A stretch of 17,940 bases of DNA from UMGS1474 sp050946775 (GCA_050946775.1 JBMNVL010000033.1:1-17940); one strand, 5' to 3'; shown: positions 1 to 7,758, numbered from the stretch's first letter. Notes: generated from the sequence alone by a model not told the origin. Numbers and translations are program-made.

Positions 1-17
1 CTGAGCGATTCGCTCAG
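1..17 (-). terminator. Possible terminator stem after the cinA fusion operon, at the window edge
   Basis: A perfect 7-bp stem (1-7 with 11-17) with a three-base loop lies about 20 bases beyond the stop of the fusion gene on the minus strand. Any following T run is outside the window, so terminator function is unproven. Confidence 0.4.
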
Positions 18-37
18 CCGGGATTTGTTTGCTTTGT

Positions 38-3000
38 TTACCATTTCGGGGCGACGAGTTGGGCGGCGGAGGAATCGGTGACGGAAAAATAATGCCGCAA
101 AATCTGCTGATAGGTCCATCCCGCCTCGTTGGCGTATCCCACCGCGCCGAGCTGGCTGAAGCCCACCCCGTGGCCGTATCCGTAAGTCGTGATCGTCATC
201 TGCTTTTTGGCGGCGTCGTATTTGGTCACCTCAAAGGCGTGAGAACGCATTCTGCCGCCGATGATCTCCCGCAACTGCACCCCGGTGATATAGACCTTCT
301 GCCCGCTTTTGGTGTAGTACCAGTTGGTCTTGGTCACGTATTTGCTCTTGGAATCGAACGCCGTGCCGTAAAGCGGCGGTTTGCCGCTTGCCTGGTCGTG
401 GCCCACCTTATAGTTGCCGTACTCGTCCTTGACCCAGGAAGTGATCTCCTTTTCCAGATCGGACAGGGTGATGGTGAACGAGGACGCCCATTTGTCGGTG
501 CCGTTGGAATACTTGGCGATGGTCGTCTCGTTGTCGTAGGGGCTGTTCACGCTTTGCAGATAGGGCAGATTGGCCCAATACACGTTGTGGCAGCTCGCCG
601 TCGCCCCGGCGGACGACGCGAAATACATCACGTTGCAGGGCATGGCCGCGACCGACGATTTCGAGGTATCCAGCAGCTTGACGCCCAGCACGGCGCCGAC
701 GGCGTCGTAGATCCTCTTGTCGTTGCCGTTGGTGGTGGGGCTCATGGTCGGGGCGTAAAAGGTATACGGCCGGCTGTAAGTAGCGACGTACCACAGCACG
801 TAGGTATACGACGCCACCGCCTGGGCCTTCCACGCCTCGGTGGAATGAACGGCGTAACTGGCGCTGCCCATTTCCATTTTCACCAGCTGCGCCAGCACCG
901 GCTGCAGCTCGGCGGCGTTTTTGGGCTTGGTGATTTTGCCGGTGCGGCTGTCCTTGACCTGGAACAGGCTCAAAAACTGCGATTCCGCCACCGTTCCGGC
1001 CCGCAGACCGGCGGTGTTGACCTTGGGCGGCGCCGGCGCTTTGGTGGTCGTCGTGGCTTTGGCGGTGGTTTTCGCCGTCGTCTTGGCGGTCGTCTTCGTC
1101 GTCGCCTTGGCGGTAACCCTGGTGGTGGATGGGACGGTCGCCTTCGTCGTCGTTTCTTCAGACGCAGCGGTCGTTTGCGCGGCTGTCGTCCGGGTAGCTT
1201 TCGCCGTCGTCTGCCGGGTGGTCAGAGCGATCCGCGCGGTCGTGGTCTGGGTGGTGGTGACCGGCTCGTGCTCCTGCCAGCGCCCGGGCAGCAGCGCGTC
1301 GGCGTTGACGGCTACCGTCGGCGACGCGGTCGAGCCGGCGCGTTCAGCGGCTTCCTCGTCGCTCATCCGCCGCGCCGCCACCACCAGCCGGGCGCCGTCG
1401 AATCCGGCCTCCCGGGAAGCGTCACTCACCAGCAGCAGCAGCCGGTCGTTATCCTTCACCGTCACGTCCGTCACCACCACCGAACGGCGCTGCAGGCCCT
1501 CCACGTAGGCCCGAAACGCCGCCGTGGAAACGAAAGGCCGCTCGACCGTAAAGGCGTCGGCGGAATCTTCTTCGGCATCGCTGTCGATCACGGCGACGGC
1601 GAAAATCTCCCAGTCCGCCCGTTCAAACAGCGTGTTCATCCGCACCGTCGGATGGTGCTCCAAAAAGCCGGGGTCCAGATACAGCGGCAAGGTGGAAAAC
1701 TGGGTGCCGTCGTGGGGATTGGCGCCGTAGATCGCCAAAACGCGGTTGACGGCCTGCGCGTCGTCCAAAGACGCGGTCTCCCCGAAATAAAACGCGCCGG
1801 CATCCGACGCGCCGCCGGTGAAATCGTGGGTTTGATAGAAAGCGGGATCGTCGGCGCGCTGCATCACCGCGCCGATCACCGTGGTATTTTCGATCGACAG
1901 CCACCCCTTCACGTCGGGGTTTTGGCTGTACAGACTGTAAAAATCGCTGAGCATTCCGTCCGGCGCGCCGGCCGGAGCGCCGATCGCGTTGTCCGTGAAC
2001 AACGTCGGCGGGGTCGACCAGTCGTCCTCGTTTTGGATCTTCCCGGAGGTGTTCATGGCGATGGGCAGGATGTAAAACACCCACCAGCACAAAAACGCCG
2101 CCAAAAACGCCACCACGCTGAGCAGGATCGCCCAGCGGCGGCGCCGTTCCGGCTTTTCTCCGGCCGCCGGCGAGGACGGGATGGTCTCCGCGGCCGCCTC
2201 CTCGATCCATTCGCCGCCCGCCATCACGGTGGGCATGGCCTCCAGATACCGCCGTACCAGATCCAGCGCGTTCATCACCGCCATATGGCGGATATGATCC
2301 CGCTCGGGCGCGCTATGGCCGGCCACGATCTTTTTGGTCCAGACCCGTTTTTCGTCCGCCAGGGCGATGTACACCGTGCCCACCGGCTGACCTTCACCCG
2401 ATTCCGGACCGGCCTCGCCGGTAATGGCGACGCCCAGCGCCGCCTTGCTGACCCGTCGCACGCCGATCGCCATCGAGCGCGCCACTTCCGCGCTGACCGC
2501 GCCGTATTGCTCCAGCATTTCCCGCGGCACACCCAGCAGCTGATGCTTGACGTCCCACGAATAGGCCGCCACGCCGCATTCGAACACCGCCGACGCGCCG
2601 GGCACCTCGGTGAGCCGCCCCGACAGCAGTCCCGCCGTGCAGGATTCCGCCGTGGCGATCTTCAGTTCTTTTTCCCGCAGCAGGGTGACCACGGCCTTGG
2701 GCAGACTGCCGGCGTCCACGCCGTAGATGCAGATGCCCAGCCGGGCTTTCAGCTCCTCCAGAATGGGCTGGCAAAACTGCCGCGCCTGCTCCTCGTCGGC
2801 GGCGCGGGCGGTCACCCGCAGCACCACTTCGCCCTCCTTGGCGTAGGGCGCCACGGTGGGATTGGCGCCGTCCATCAAATCGGCGATCCGCTCGGCGATG
2901 GCCGATTCCGGCATACCGAACACCCCGACGGTGTAGGAATAGATCCCGCCGTCGGAAAAGCCCGCCAGATAGGGCGCGACGTAATCGTTGAACATCGGGA

Positions 3001-3469
3001 TCAATTCCCGCGGCGGCCCGGGCAGCAGGATCACCCGCTTGCCGTCTTTTTCCAGCGCACAGCCCGGCGCGGTGCCGTGGTCGTTTGGGAACACGGTGCA
3101 TCCGGCGGGAAGCATGGCCTGTTTGCGGTTGTTATCCGTCATTTCGCGGCCGGTGGTCTCGAAATACTCCACGATCCGCCGCCAGCTTTCCTCGTGCAGG
3201 GTGCATGCCTGCCCCAGTACCGCGCAGACCGTTTCTTTGGTCAGATCGTCCGCCGTTGGGCCAAGACCGCCCGACAGCACGATCAGATCGCTGCGGGAAA
3301 GGGCTTGCTCCAGCAGCTCCCGCAGCCGGTCGGGATTGTCCCCGACGGTGGACTGGCGCAGCACCGAAATGCCGTGCGCCGCCAATTCCCGCGCCAAAAA
3401 CTGCTTGTTGGAATCCAAAATATCCCCCAGCAGCAATTCGGTGCCGACGGTGATGATCTCCGCTTGCAT
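38..3469 (-). CDS. cinA: CinA fused to transmembrane segment, inactive sortase fold, Thr-rich linker and SpoIID domain
   Basis: One open frame of 1143 residues starts at an ATG with AGAGGTGA six bases upstream. Residues 1-410 are a complete CinA: a MoaB-like nucleotide domain (SGGLGPTADDLTKE at 66-79, LLPGPPRELIPMF at 148-160) and a PncC-type NMN deamidase domain (ATAESCTAG at 272-280, ITGEAGP at 349-355, QPVGTVYIAL). CinA normally ends near here. The frame continues through an acidic linker, RRRR and a membrane span (446-471). A sortase B type fold (about 505-702) follows, in which A583 replaces the catalytic His (IYGAN), D683 replaces Cys (VSDA) and R694 remains. Then come a Thr/Ala/Lys linker (737-811) and a SpoIID/LytB lytic-transglycosylase domain (about 855-1130) with EMGSASY, TEAWKAQAVASYTY and GYGHGVGFSQLGAVGYA. 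Positive-inside rules put CinA in the cytoplasm and the rest outside. An overlapping TGATG in another frame at 2222-2226 means two genes joined by a one-base error remain possible. Confidence 0.85.
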   Translation of the reverse strand: MQAEIITVGTELLLGDILDSNKQFLARELAAHGISVLRQSTVGDNPDRLRELLEQALSRSDLIVLSGGLGPTADDLTKETVCAVLGQACTLHEESWRRIVEYFETTGREMTDNNRKQAMLPAGCTVFPNDHGTAPGCALEKDGKRVILLPGPPRELIPMFNDYVAPYLAGFSDGGIYSYTVGVFGMPESAIAERIADLMDGANPTVAPYAKEGEVVLRVTARAADEEQARQFCQPILEELKARLGICIYGVDAGSLPKAVVTLLREKELKIATAESCTAGLLSGRLTEVPGASAVFECGVAAYSWDVKHQLLGVPREMLEQYGAVSAEVARSMAIGVRRVSKAALGVAITGEAGPESGEGQPVGTVYIALADEKRVWTKKIVAGHSAPERDHIRHMAVMNALDLVRRYLEAMPTVMAGGEWIEEAAAETIPSSPAAGEKPERRRRWAILLSVVAFLAAFLCWWVFYILPIAMNTSGKIQNEDDWSTPPTLFTDNAIGAPAGAPDGMLSDFYSLYSQNPDVKGWLSIENTTVIGAVMQRADDPAFYQTHDFTGGASDAGAFYFGETASLDDAQAVNRVLAIYGANPHDGTQFSTLPLYLDPGFLEHHPTVRMNTLFERADWEIFAVAVIDSDAEEDSADAFTVERPFVSTAAFRAYVEGLQRRSVVVTDVTVKDNDRLLLLVSDASREAGFDGARLVVAARRMSDEEAAERAGSTASPTVAVNADALLPGRWQEHEPVTTTQTTTARIALTTRQTTAKATRTTAAQTTAASEETTTKATVPSTTRVTAKATTKTTAKTTAKTTAKATTTTKAPAPPKVNTAGLRAGTVAESQFLSLFQVKDSRTGKITKPKNAAELQPVLAQLVKMEMGSASYAVHSTEAWKAQAVASYTYVLWYVATYSRPYTFYAPTMSPTTNGNDKRIYDAVGAVLGVKLLDTSKSSVAAMPCNVMYFASSAGATASCHNVYWANLPYLQSVNSPYDNETTIAKYSNGTDKWASSFTITLSDLEKEITSWVKDEYGNYKVGHDQASGKPPLYGTAFDSKSKYVTKTNWYYTKSGQKVYITGVQLREIIGGRMRSHAFEVTKYDAAKKQMTITTYGYGHGVGFSQLGAVGYANEAGWTYQQILRHYFSVTDSSAAQLVAPKW
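1037..1261. repeat. Low-complexity Thr/Ala/Lys coding repeat
   Basis: Residues 737-811 of the fusion are built from short TTAK, TTK and TTR units encoded by imperfect tandem repeats. The stretch probably forms an extended, possibly glycosylated wall-crossing linker between the sortase fold and the SpoIID domain. Confidence 0.85.
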
Positions 3470-3503
3470 CCGTGTTCACCTCTTTTCGTGAGAAAATCCG
3501 CGG

Positions 3504-4682
3504 TCAGCCGATGGTTTTCAGCCGTATTCCGGCCAGCGCCTCGGCTTCCAGCGCGGCGATATCCAGCGCCTGCTCCGCCTGCTCAAGCTGATACAGCTTG
3601 GGGCGGGTACGGGGATGCCGCGGGGTAAACACCGTGCAGCAATCCTCGTAGGGCTGGATCGACAATTCAAAGGTATCGATCTTGCGGGCGATGGACACGA
3701 TCTCCTCTTTGTCCATCCCGATCACCGGGCGCAGCACCGGCATATGGCAGACCGCGTCGGTACACGCCAACGCCGGAATGGTCTGGCTGGCCACCTGACC
3801 CACGCTTTCGCCGGTGATCAGCGCCTCGCATTTTTCCCGTTCGGCCACCGCCTGCGCAATGCGCATCATAAACCGGCGCATCACCAGGGTGAACAGCTCC
3901 TCCGGGCAGTTTTTCTGGATCTCCTCCTGGATGCGGGTAAACGGGACGATATGCAGCCGCATACTGCCCGCAAAGCGGGAAACCTGCTCGAGCAGGGAGA
4001 TCACCTTTTGCTCGGCACGTTCGCTGGTATAAGGCGGCGAGGCAAAATGCACCGGCACCAGCTGGATGCCGCGCTTGGCCATCATATACGCCGCCACCGG
4101 TGAGTCGATGCCGCCCGAGATCAGCAGCGCCGCCCGGCCGCCGGTGCCCACCGGCATTCCGCCGGCGCCCGGCAATTGCGCCGCGTGGATGTAAGCGCCG
4201 AAATCCCGGATCTCGACCATCACCAGCGCCTGCGGCTCATGCACGTCCACCCGCAGATGGGGATACCGCGCCAGCAGCGCTCCGCCGACGTCGGCCGCGA
4301 TCTGGGGCGAGGTCAGCGGGAAGGTCTTGTCGCTGCGCTTGGCCTCCACCTTGAAGGTGGATACCCCCTCCAGCGTGTCCCGCAGATACTCCGCCGCGGC
4401 CGTGCGGATGGCGTCCATATCCTTTTCCACCACCCGGGCGCGGGAAAAGGCCGACAGGCCGAACACCCGGCTGACCCGGTCGACCGCCTCGTCCCAGTCG
4501 ATATCCGGCTGGTCGGGCTCTATGTAGATGGTGGATTGCGCTTTGCGCACCGTAAAGCGTCCCAGCGACGCCAGACGGCGCTTCAGATTTTTGATCAGAA
4601 TCGCTTCAAAGGTATTGCGGTTGAGCCCCTTCAAGGCCAGCTCGCCGGTCTTGATGAGCAAAATTTCCTGTGGCTTGGCCAT
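3504..4682 (-). CDS. thiI: tRNA 4-thiouridine synthase ThiI (no rhodanese domain)
   Basis: This 392-residue protein adenylates U8 of tRNA and inserts sulfur to give 4-thiouridine. An N-terminal ferredoxin-like region is followed by a THUMP domain (about 60-165, with TFKVEAKRSDKTFP) and the PP-loop ATPase with SGGIDSPVA (189-197). TGESVGQVASQT (290-301), PVLRPVIGMDKEEI and YEDCCTVF complete the core; C348/C349 lies at the position of the conserved catalytic Cys. There is no C-terminal rhodanese domain, the normal state in Bacillota, where the adjacent desulfurase supplies sulfur. AAGGAG eight bases before the ATG overlaps the sortase stop region, a 12-base gap. The cinA gene starts 34 bases after its TGA. 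The enzyme is intact and cytoplasmic. Confidence 0.95.
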   Translation of the reverse strand: MAKPQEILLIKTGELALKGLNRNTFEAILIKNLKRRLASLGRFTVRKAQSTIYIEPDQPDIDWDEAVDRVSRVFGLSAFSRARVVEKDMDAIRTAAAEYLRDTLEGVSTFKVEAKRSDKTFPLTSPQIAADVGGALLARYPHLRVDVHEPQALVMVEIRDFGAYIHAAQLPGAGGMPVGTGGRAALLISGGIDSPVAAYMMAKRGIQLVPVHFASPPYTSERAEQKVISLLEQVSRFAGSMRLHIVPFTRIQEEIQKNCPEELFTLVMRRFMMRIAQAVAEREKCEALITGESVGQVASQTIPALACTDAVCHMPVLRPVIGMDKEEIVSIARKIDTFELSIQPYEDCCTVFTPRHPRTRPKLYQLEQAEQALDIAALEAEALAGIRLKTIG

Positions 4683-4694
4683 ACGGTCGTCTCC

Positions 4695-6212
4695 TTATTC
4701 CGCCGCGTCATCCGGCGCTTGCGTTGGCTCGGGTTCCGGTTCGGGTTCCGGCTCGGGTTCCGGCTCCGGCGCCGGCTCGGTGGGCGCCTGCGTTACAACG
4801 GGAGGCGCCGTCGTCGCGGCGGTAGGCGCCGCCGTTGCCTTGGTGGTCGTTTCCGCCGCCCGGGTCGTCGTGGTGTTGGTCGCCCGGATCACCGCCGCCG
4901 AGCCAAGCTGGACCTCCAGCGGCCGGGTGGTGACGTCCGCCGACTGAAAATCGGTGCGTTCCCCGGTGCGGCTGGTCAGCGCGGCGGTGGGATCCGCCGT
5001 GGTGGAGGCCGTGGTGGTCGCCGACGGGATGGTATATTTCCCTTCGTAATAGGGATGCGGCGCCAGCTTTTGATTCAGATACCAGGACAGCGGGCGGATG
5101 ACGTTGGGATTTTCGGTGATGCCCGACACGTCGACCGCCGGGTTTTCACCCACCCGGATCTTGCGGGCGATCACCGCCAGACGGCCGTCTTTCATATGCG
5201 TCTGGCTTTCGTTGGTGCAGGTGGACAGCACCAGCAGCTCGTCGCTTTCGTTGACGCTCACGTCAAAATCGTACAGCGACCGCGCCCGCAGCTGGTTGAC
5301 GTGGTTGAGGAAATCCAGATCGTCGTAAAACCGCACCCGCAGGTAATCGTAATACGACGCGTCATCCGCCAGGGAGTCGATCAGCACCACCGCGAACACC
5401 TTGTACTGCTCGGTGCCGAAAAAGGTATCCAGCCGCACCACCGGCGCCGCCCGCATATTGGACAGACTGCCGATGAAATAGTTCATGTGCGCCAGCATCT
5501 GGCCGCTGTTCATGTTGTGGCCGTAGATGATGGACACCTTGTTGTTGGCGGAGGTCAGGGTGTAGGTGTTGCGGTAATCGAAGAAGAGGGTGCCGTTTTT
5601 GTTGTAATTGCCGTTGAAATCGTGCTCGAGATAATAGTCGTTATCGTCGGCGATCATCACCGGGTAGTCGATCTGCAAAAAGTCGTTTCCCGACGCCTTG
5701 TAGGTCAGCCAGGCGCGGAAATCGTTGTTTTTGGCGTAAAGCCGCTGCATGATCTCAGCGTGCTCCTGCTCGGAAATGTCGTCGGTAAGGGCCGGATGGA
5801 AGATGTCCTGCAGATCGCCGTTCAAGCTTTCGTTCTGTGCCGGGATCAGCAGCGAATCGTTCACCAGATACACCGCCGCGCCGATCAACGTCAGCAGCGC
5901 AATCATAAACAGACATTTGCGCAGCACCTCCAGCGCCCGATCTCCCCGGCAGGGAATCAGATACTCGAACAGCCGCACCAGCGCGTTTGGCCGTTTGCGG
6001 GGTGTTTGTTCCACCGGAACGGCGCCGCTTTCGGTCAGGCGCACCATCCCCTTTGCCGGCTCGTCGACGGTCGATCCGTCCGCCGTCAGGATCTGCGGTT
6101 CATCCACAGGCGCGTCGACTTTCGCCGCTTTTTCCGCTTCCAATTCGTCCAGCAGCAGCAAGACGTCTTCGTTGAGCGTCACGTCCTGCGGTTGTTTTTT
6201 TCGCTCGTCCAT
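4695..6212 (-). CDS. Class B type sortase with long cytoplasmic head and Thr-rich, Pro-Glu tail
   Basis: This 505-residue membrane-anchored cysteine transpeptidase is predicted to join surface proteins to the cell wall. Residues 1-95 are charged and cytoplasmic, with KAAKVDAPVDEP and a PRKRP patch. One membrane span is at about 97-119. The sortase fold follows, with the catalytic set complete: H232 in IYGHN, C332 in LSTC and R344 in DGRLAVIAR, plus the Trp/Tyr-rich spacing typical of class B. After residue 395 there is a Thr-rich stretch (Ser/Thr/Ala to about 475) and a PE repeat (480-496). Such tails are not part of the classic enzyme and may cross the wall. AAGGAG seven bases upstream sets the ATG at 6212. 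The TAA stop overlaps the thiI ribosome site, so it is translationally close-coupled. No sorting-signal substrate is in the window. The paralog in the cinA fusion is catalytically dead. Confidence 0.9.
   Translation of the reverse strand: MDERKKQPQDVTLNEDVLLLLDELEAEKAAKVDAPVDEPQILTADGSTVDEPAKGMVRLTESGAVPVEQTPRKRPNALVRLFEYLIPCRGDRALEVLRKCLFMIALLTLIGAAVYLVNDSLLIPAQNESLNGDLQDIFHPALTDDISEQEHAEIMQRLYAKNNDFRAWLTYKASGNDFLQIDYPVMIADDNDYYLEHDFNGNYNKNGTLFFDYRNTYTLTSANNKVSIIYGHNMNSGQMLAHMNYFIGSLSNMRAAPVVRLDTFFGTEQYKVFAVVLIDSLADDASYYDYLRVRFYDDLDFLNHVNQLRARSLYDFDVSVNESDELLVLSTCTNESQTHMKDGRLAVIARKIRVGENPAVDVSGITENPNVIRPLSWYLNQKLAPHPYYEGKYTIPSATTTASTTADPTAALTSRTGERTDFQSADVTTRPLEVQLGSAAVIRATNTTTTRAAETTTKATAAPTAATTAPPVVTQAPTEPAPEPEPEPEPEPEPEPTQAPDDAAE
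4725..4775. repeat. Pro-Glu codon repeat at the sortase C-terminus
   Basis: A run of 6-base units (CCGGAA/CCCGAG on the minus strand) encodes about eight PE pairs at residues 480-496. Simple repeats like this are prone to slippage and give a rigid, acidic extension. Confidence 0.85.
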
Positions 6213-6242
6213 AGCCATTCTCCTTTGGGTCGTCAGACGGAT

Positions 6243-7373
6243 CTACCGTTTGCGCGCCAGTGTGCTCGCGGCTTCCACCAGCGCGGCGGTAAAGCGATCG
6301 ATATCGTCGGGGGTGTTCTCATAACAAAAGCTGATGCGCAGCGCCGAGTCGATCTCGGCGTCGGGCAATCCCATCGCGGTCAGCACCGGACTTTTTTGTC
6401 CCTTGGCGCAGGCGGAGCCGGAGGAGACGTAGATCTCCCGCTGGGCCAGAAAATGCAGCAGCGTCTCGCTGCGAACGCCGGGCACCGACAGGTGCACGAT
6501 ATACGGCACGCCGCCGGGCGGCAGATGAAACCGGATCTGGTCGTTTTCGGCCAATTGATCGATCAGCCGGCGGCGCAGACGTTCATAACGCTCCTGCTGA
6601 TCGGACGGCGACGGCAGCGATTCGATCGCCGCGCCCAGCGCCGCGATCAGCGGGGTGGATTCGGTCCCGGCGCGCAAGCCGTTTTCCTGGTGCCCGCCAA
6701 AGGTGCGGGGCAAAATCCGGGCGCCGCGGCGGATATACAGCAGCCCCACGCCCTTTGGCGCGTGGAGCTTGTGGCCGCTGATCGACAGCAGATCCACTCC
6801 CATACGCGCCGGGCGGAGCGTCCGCTTGCCGGCCGCCTGCACCGCGTCACAATGGATCAGCGCTTGCGGAGCGGCTTTGCGGATCAGCGGCGCCATCTTC
6901 TCCATTTCGTAACAGGCGCCGATCTCGTTGTTGACCAGCATCACGCTGACCAGCACGGTGTTCTGCCGACAGGCGCCGGCGACTTGTTCGGGGGTGACGG
7001 TCCCGTCCCGGTCGGGCAACAGACGGGTGATCTCCCATCCCTGCCGCTCCAGCTCGGCGCACGCCTGCCGCACCGAGGAATGCTCCATCGCCGTGGTGAC
7101 GACGTGACGGCCGACCCGGTTTTTGGCCGCGGCGCCGCCGAGGATCGCCAGATTGTTGGATTCGGTGCCGCCGCTGGTAAAAACCAGCTCCACCGGTGAA
7201 ACACCCAGCCAGTCGGCGGCAATCCGCCGGGCTTTTTCCATTTCCTGTTCGGCCTCAAAGCCCAGCGTGTGCAGCGAAGAGGGGTTGCCGAAGACCCGGC
7301 GCATCATATCCGTCGCCTTCTCGACCGCCGCCGGGCAGACCGCCGTGGTGGCGCTGTTGTCCAGATAAACCAT
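6243..7373 (-). CDS. Cysteine desulfurase (NifS/IscS family), probably serving ThiI
   Basis: This 376-residue PLP enzyme takes sulfur from cysteine as a protein persulfide. The family marks are all present: YLDNSATT at the N-terminus, TSGGTESNN (67-74), H98 in MEHSS, D176 in HCDAVQAAGK, the PLP lysine K202 in SISGHKLHAPKG, RAGTES (234-239) and the sulfur-carrying C322 in SSGSACAKG. The start at 7373 is chosen because AGGAGG lies six bases upstream and MVYLDNSATT is the usual N-terminus; the open frame continues 12 codons further. In Bacillota a dedicated desulfurase (NifZ in B. subtilis) stands beside thiI and feeds tRNA 4-thiouridine synthesis. Here a sortase gene lies between the two, which is unusual. 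No scaffold protein such as IscU is nearby, which favours the tRNA role. Confidence 0.93.
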   Translation of the reverse strand: MVYLDNSATTAVCPAAVEKATDMMRRVFGNPSSLHTLGFEAEQEMEKARRIAADWLGVSPVELVFTSGGTESNNLAILGGAAAKNRVGRHVVTTAMEHSSVRQACAELERQGWEITRLLPDRDGTVTPEQVAGACRQNTVLVSVMLVNNEIGACYEMEKMAPLIRKAAPQALIHCDAVQAAGKRTLRPARMGVDLLSISGHKLHAPKGVGLLYIRRGARILPRTFGGHQENGLRAGTESTPLIAALGAAIESLPSPSDQQERYERLRRRLIDQLAENDQIRFHLPPGGVPYIVHLSVPGVRSETLLHFLAQREIYVSSGSACAKGQKSPVLTAMGLPDAEIDSALRISFCYENTPDDIDRFTAALVEAASTLARKR

Positions 7374-7415
7374 ATAGCGCCTCCTGAGACGTTTTTCATA
7401 CCTGTCCAATATGAT

Positions 7416-7444
7416 AGTATACTACAAATCGCCGCCGGTGACAA
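7416..7444 (-). promoter_or_regulatory. Sigma-A type promoter of the nifS-srt-thiI-cinA operon
   Basis: TTGTCA (7439-7444) and TATACT (7416-7421) on the minus strand are separated by 17 bases, 43 bases upstream of the desulfurase start. No other promoter is evident before the four tightly packed genes that follow, so all are probably on one transcript. Confidence 0.82.
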
Positions 7445-7537
7445 CCGTTTTTTCTGCCAAAAAGGGGATTTCGCGGCAACAAAAGGGTATTCGTTAAAAA
7501 ATCGTTATATTTTCGTTACAAATCATCTCTACTTTTC

Positions 7538-7567
7538 TTGACAAGTGTGGTATACTGAACGTAGAAA
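7538..7567 (+). promoter_or_regulatory. Probable promoter of the 38-residue peptide gene
   Basis: A perfect TTGACA (7538-7543) is followed after 18 bases by TAGAAA (7562-7567). A TATACT at 7551-7556 is a better -10 box but lies only seven bases after TTGACA, and it would need a weaker -35 further up. One of the two arrangements drives the gene. Confidence 0.6.
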
Positions 7568-7589
7568 TAAAAGAAAGGACGGGATCGAG

Positions 7590-7706
7590 ATGAAGAAGTG
7601 GATCGTGTTTTTGGGTATTCTGGCGGCATTGGCCGCAGTCGTTTGGAAACTGTTGCTGGCCGGACAAGACGATCACCGCCCGATGACCGAGGATTTCGAA
7701 AACTGA
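7590..7706 (+). CDS. 38-residue single-span membrane peptide
   Basis: This is the only plus-strand gene I can support. It encodes 38 residues: MKKW, one hydrophobic helix (about residues 5-24, IVFLGILAALAAVVWKLLLA), then an acidic tail ending in TEDFEN. The Lys pair before the helix predicts an N-in orientation with the acidic tail outside, although a reversed placement is possible. A GAAAGGA site lies ten bases upstream of the ATG, a TTGACA promoter element precedes it and a strong terminator follows nine bases after the TGA, so it looks like a complete single-gene unit. Function is unknown. Small peptides of this form are common in Clostridia near cysteine desulfurase and other housekeeping genes, but I cannot name a family. 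Confidence 0.7.
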   Translation: MKKWIVFLGILAALAAVVWKLLLAGQDDHRPMTEDFEN

Positions 7707-7715
7707 TTTTCCTCC

Positions 7716-7758
7716 AAAAAAGCGCTTCATCGGCGATAAGCCGGTGAAGCGCTTTTTT
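7716..7758. terminator. Bidirectional terminator between convergent genes
   Basis: A 19-bp stem (7716-7734 with 7740-7758, one wobble or mismatch position) has a GATAA loop and six-base A/T ends. In the plus direction it follows the 38-residue gene by nine bases. In the minus direction the stop codon of the 73-residue gene overlaps its outer arm. Confidence 0.9.

Noticed and set aside
29..3628. A 1199-residue plus-strand open frame opposite the cinA fusion, and similar long antisense frames at 4176-7199, 10022-12766, 12818-14890 and 15075-17867
   Set aside because: They are mirror images of real minus-strand genes whose GC-rich third positions remove antisense stops. Their translations are Arg/Gly/His-rich, lack family motifs, and run across gene boundaries of the minus-strand operons.
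7538..7556. TTGACA with TATACT as one promoter pair for the plus-strand peptide
   Set aside because: The spacer is only seven bases, far from the 16-18 needed. The TTGACA more likely pairs with TAGAAA after 18 bases.
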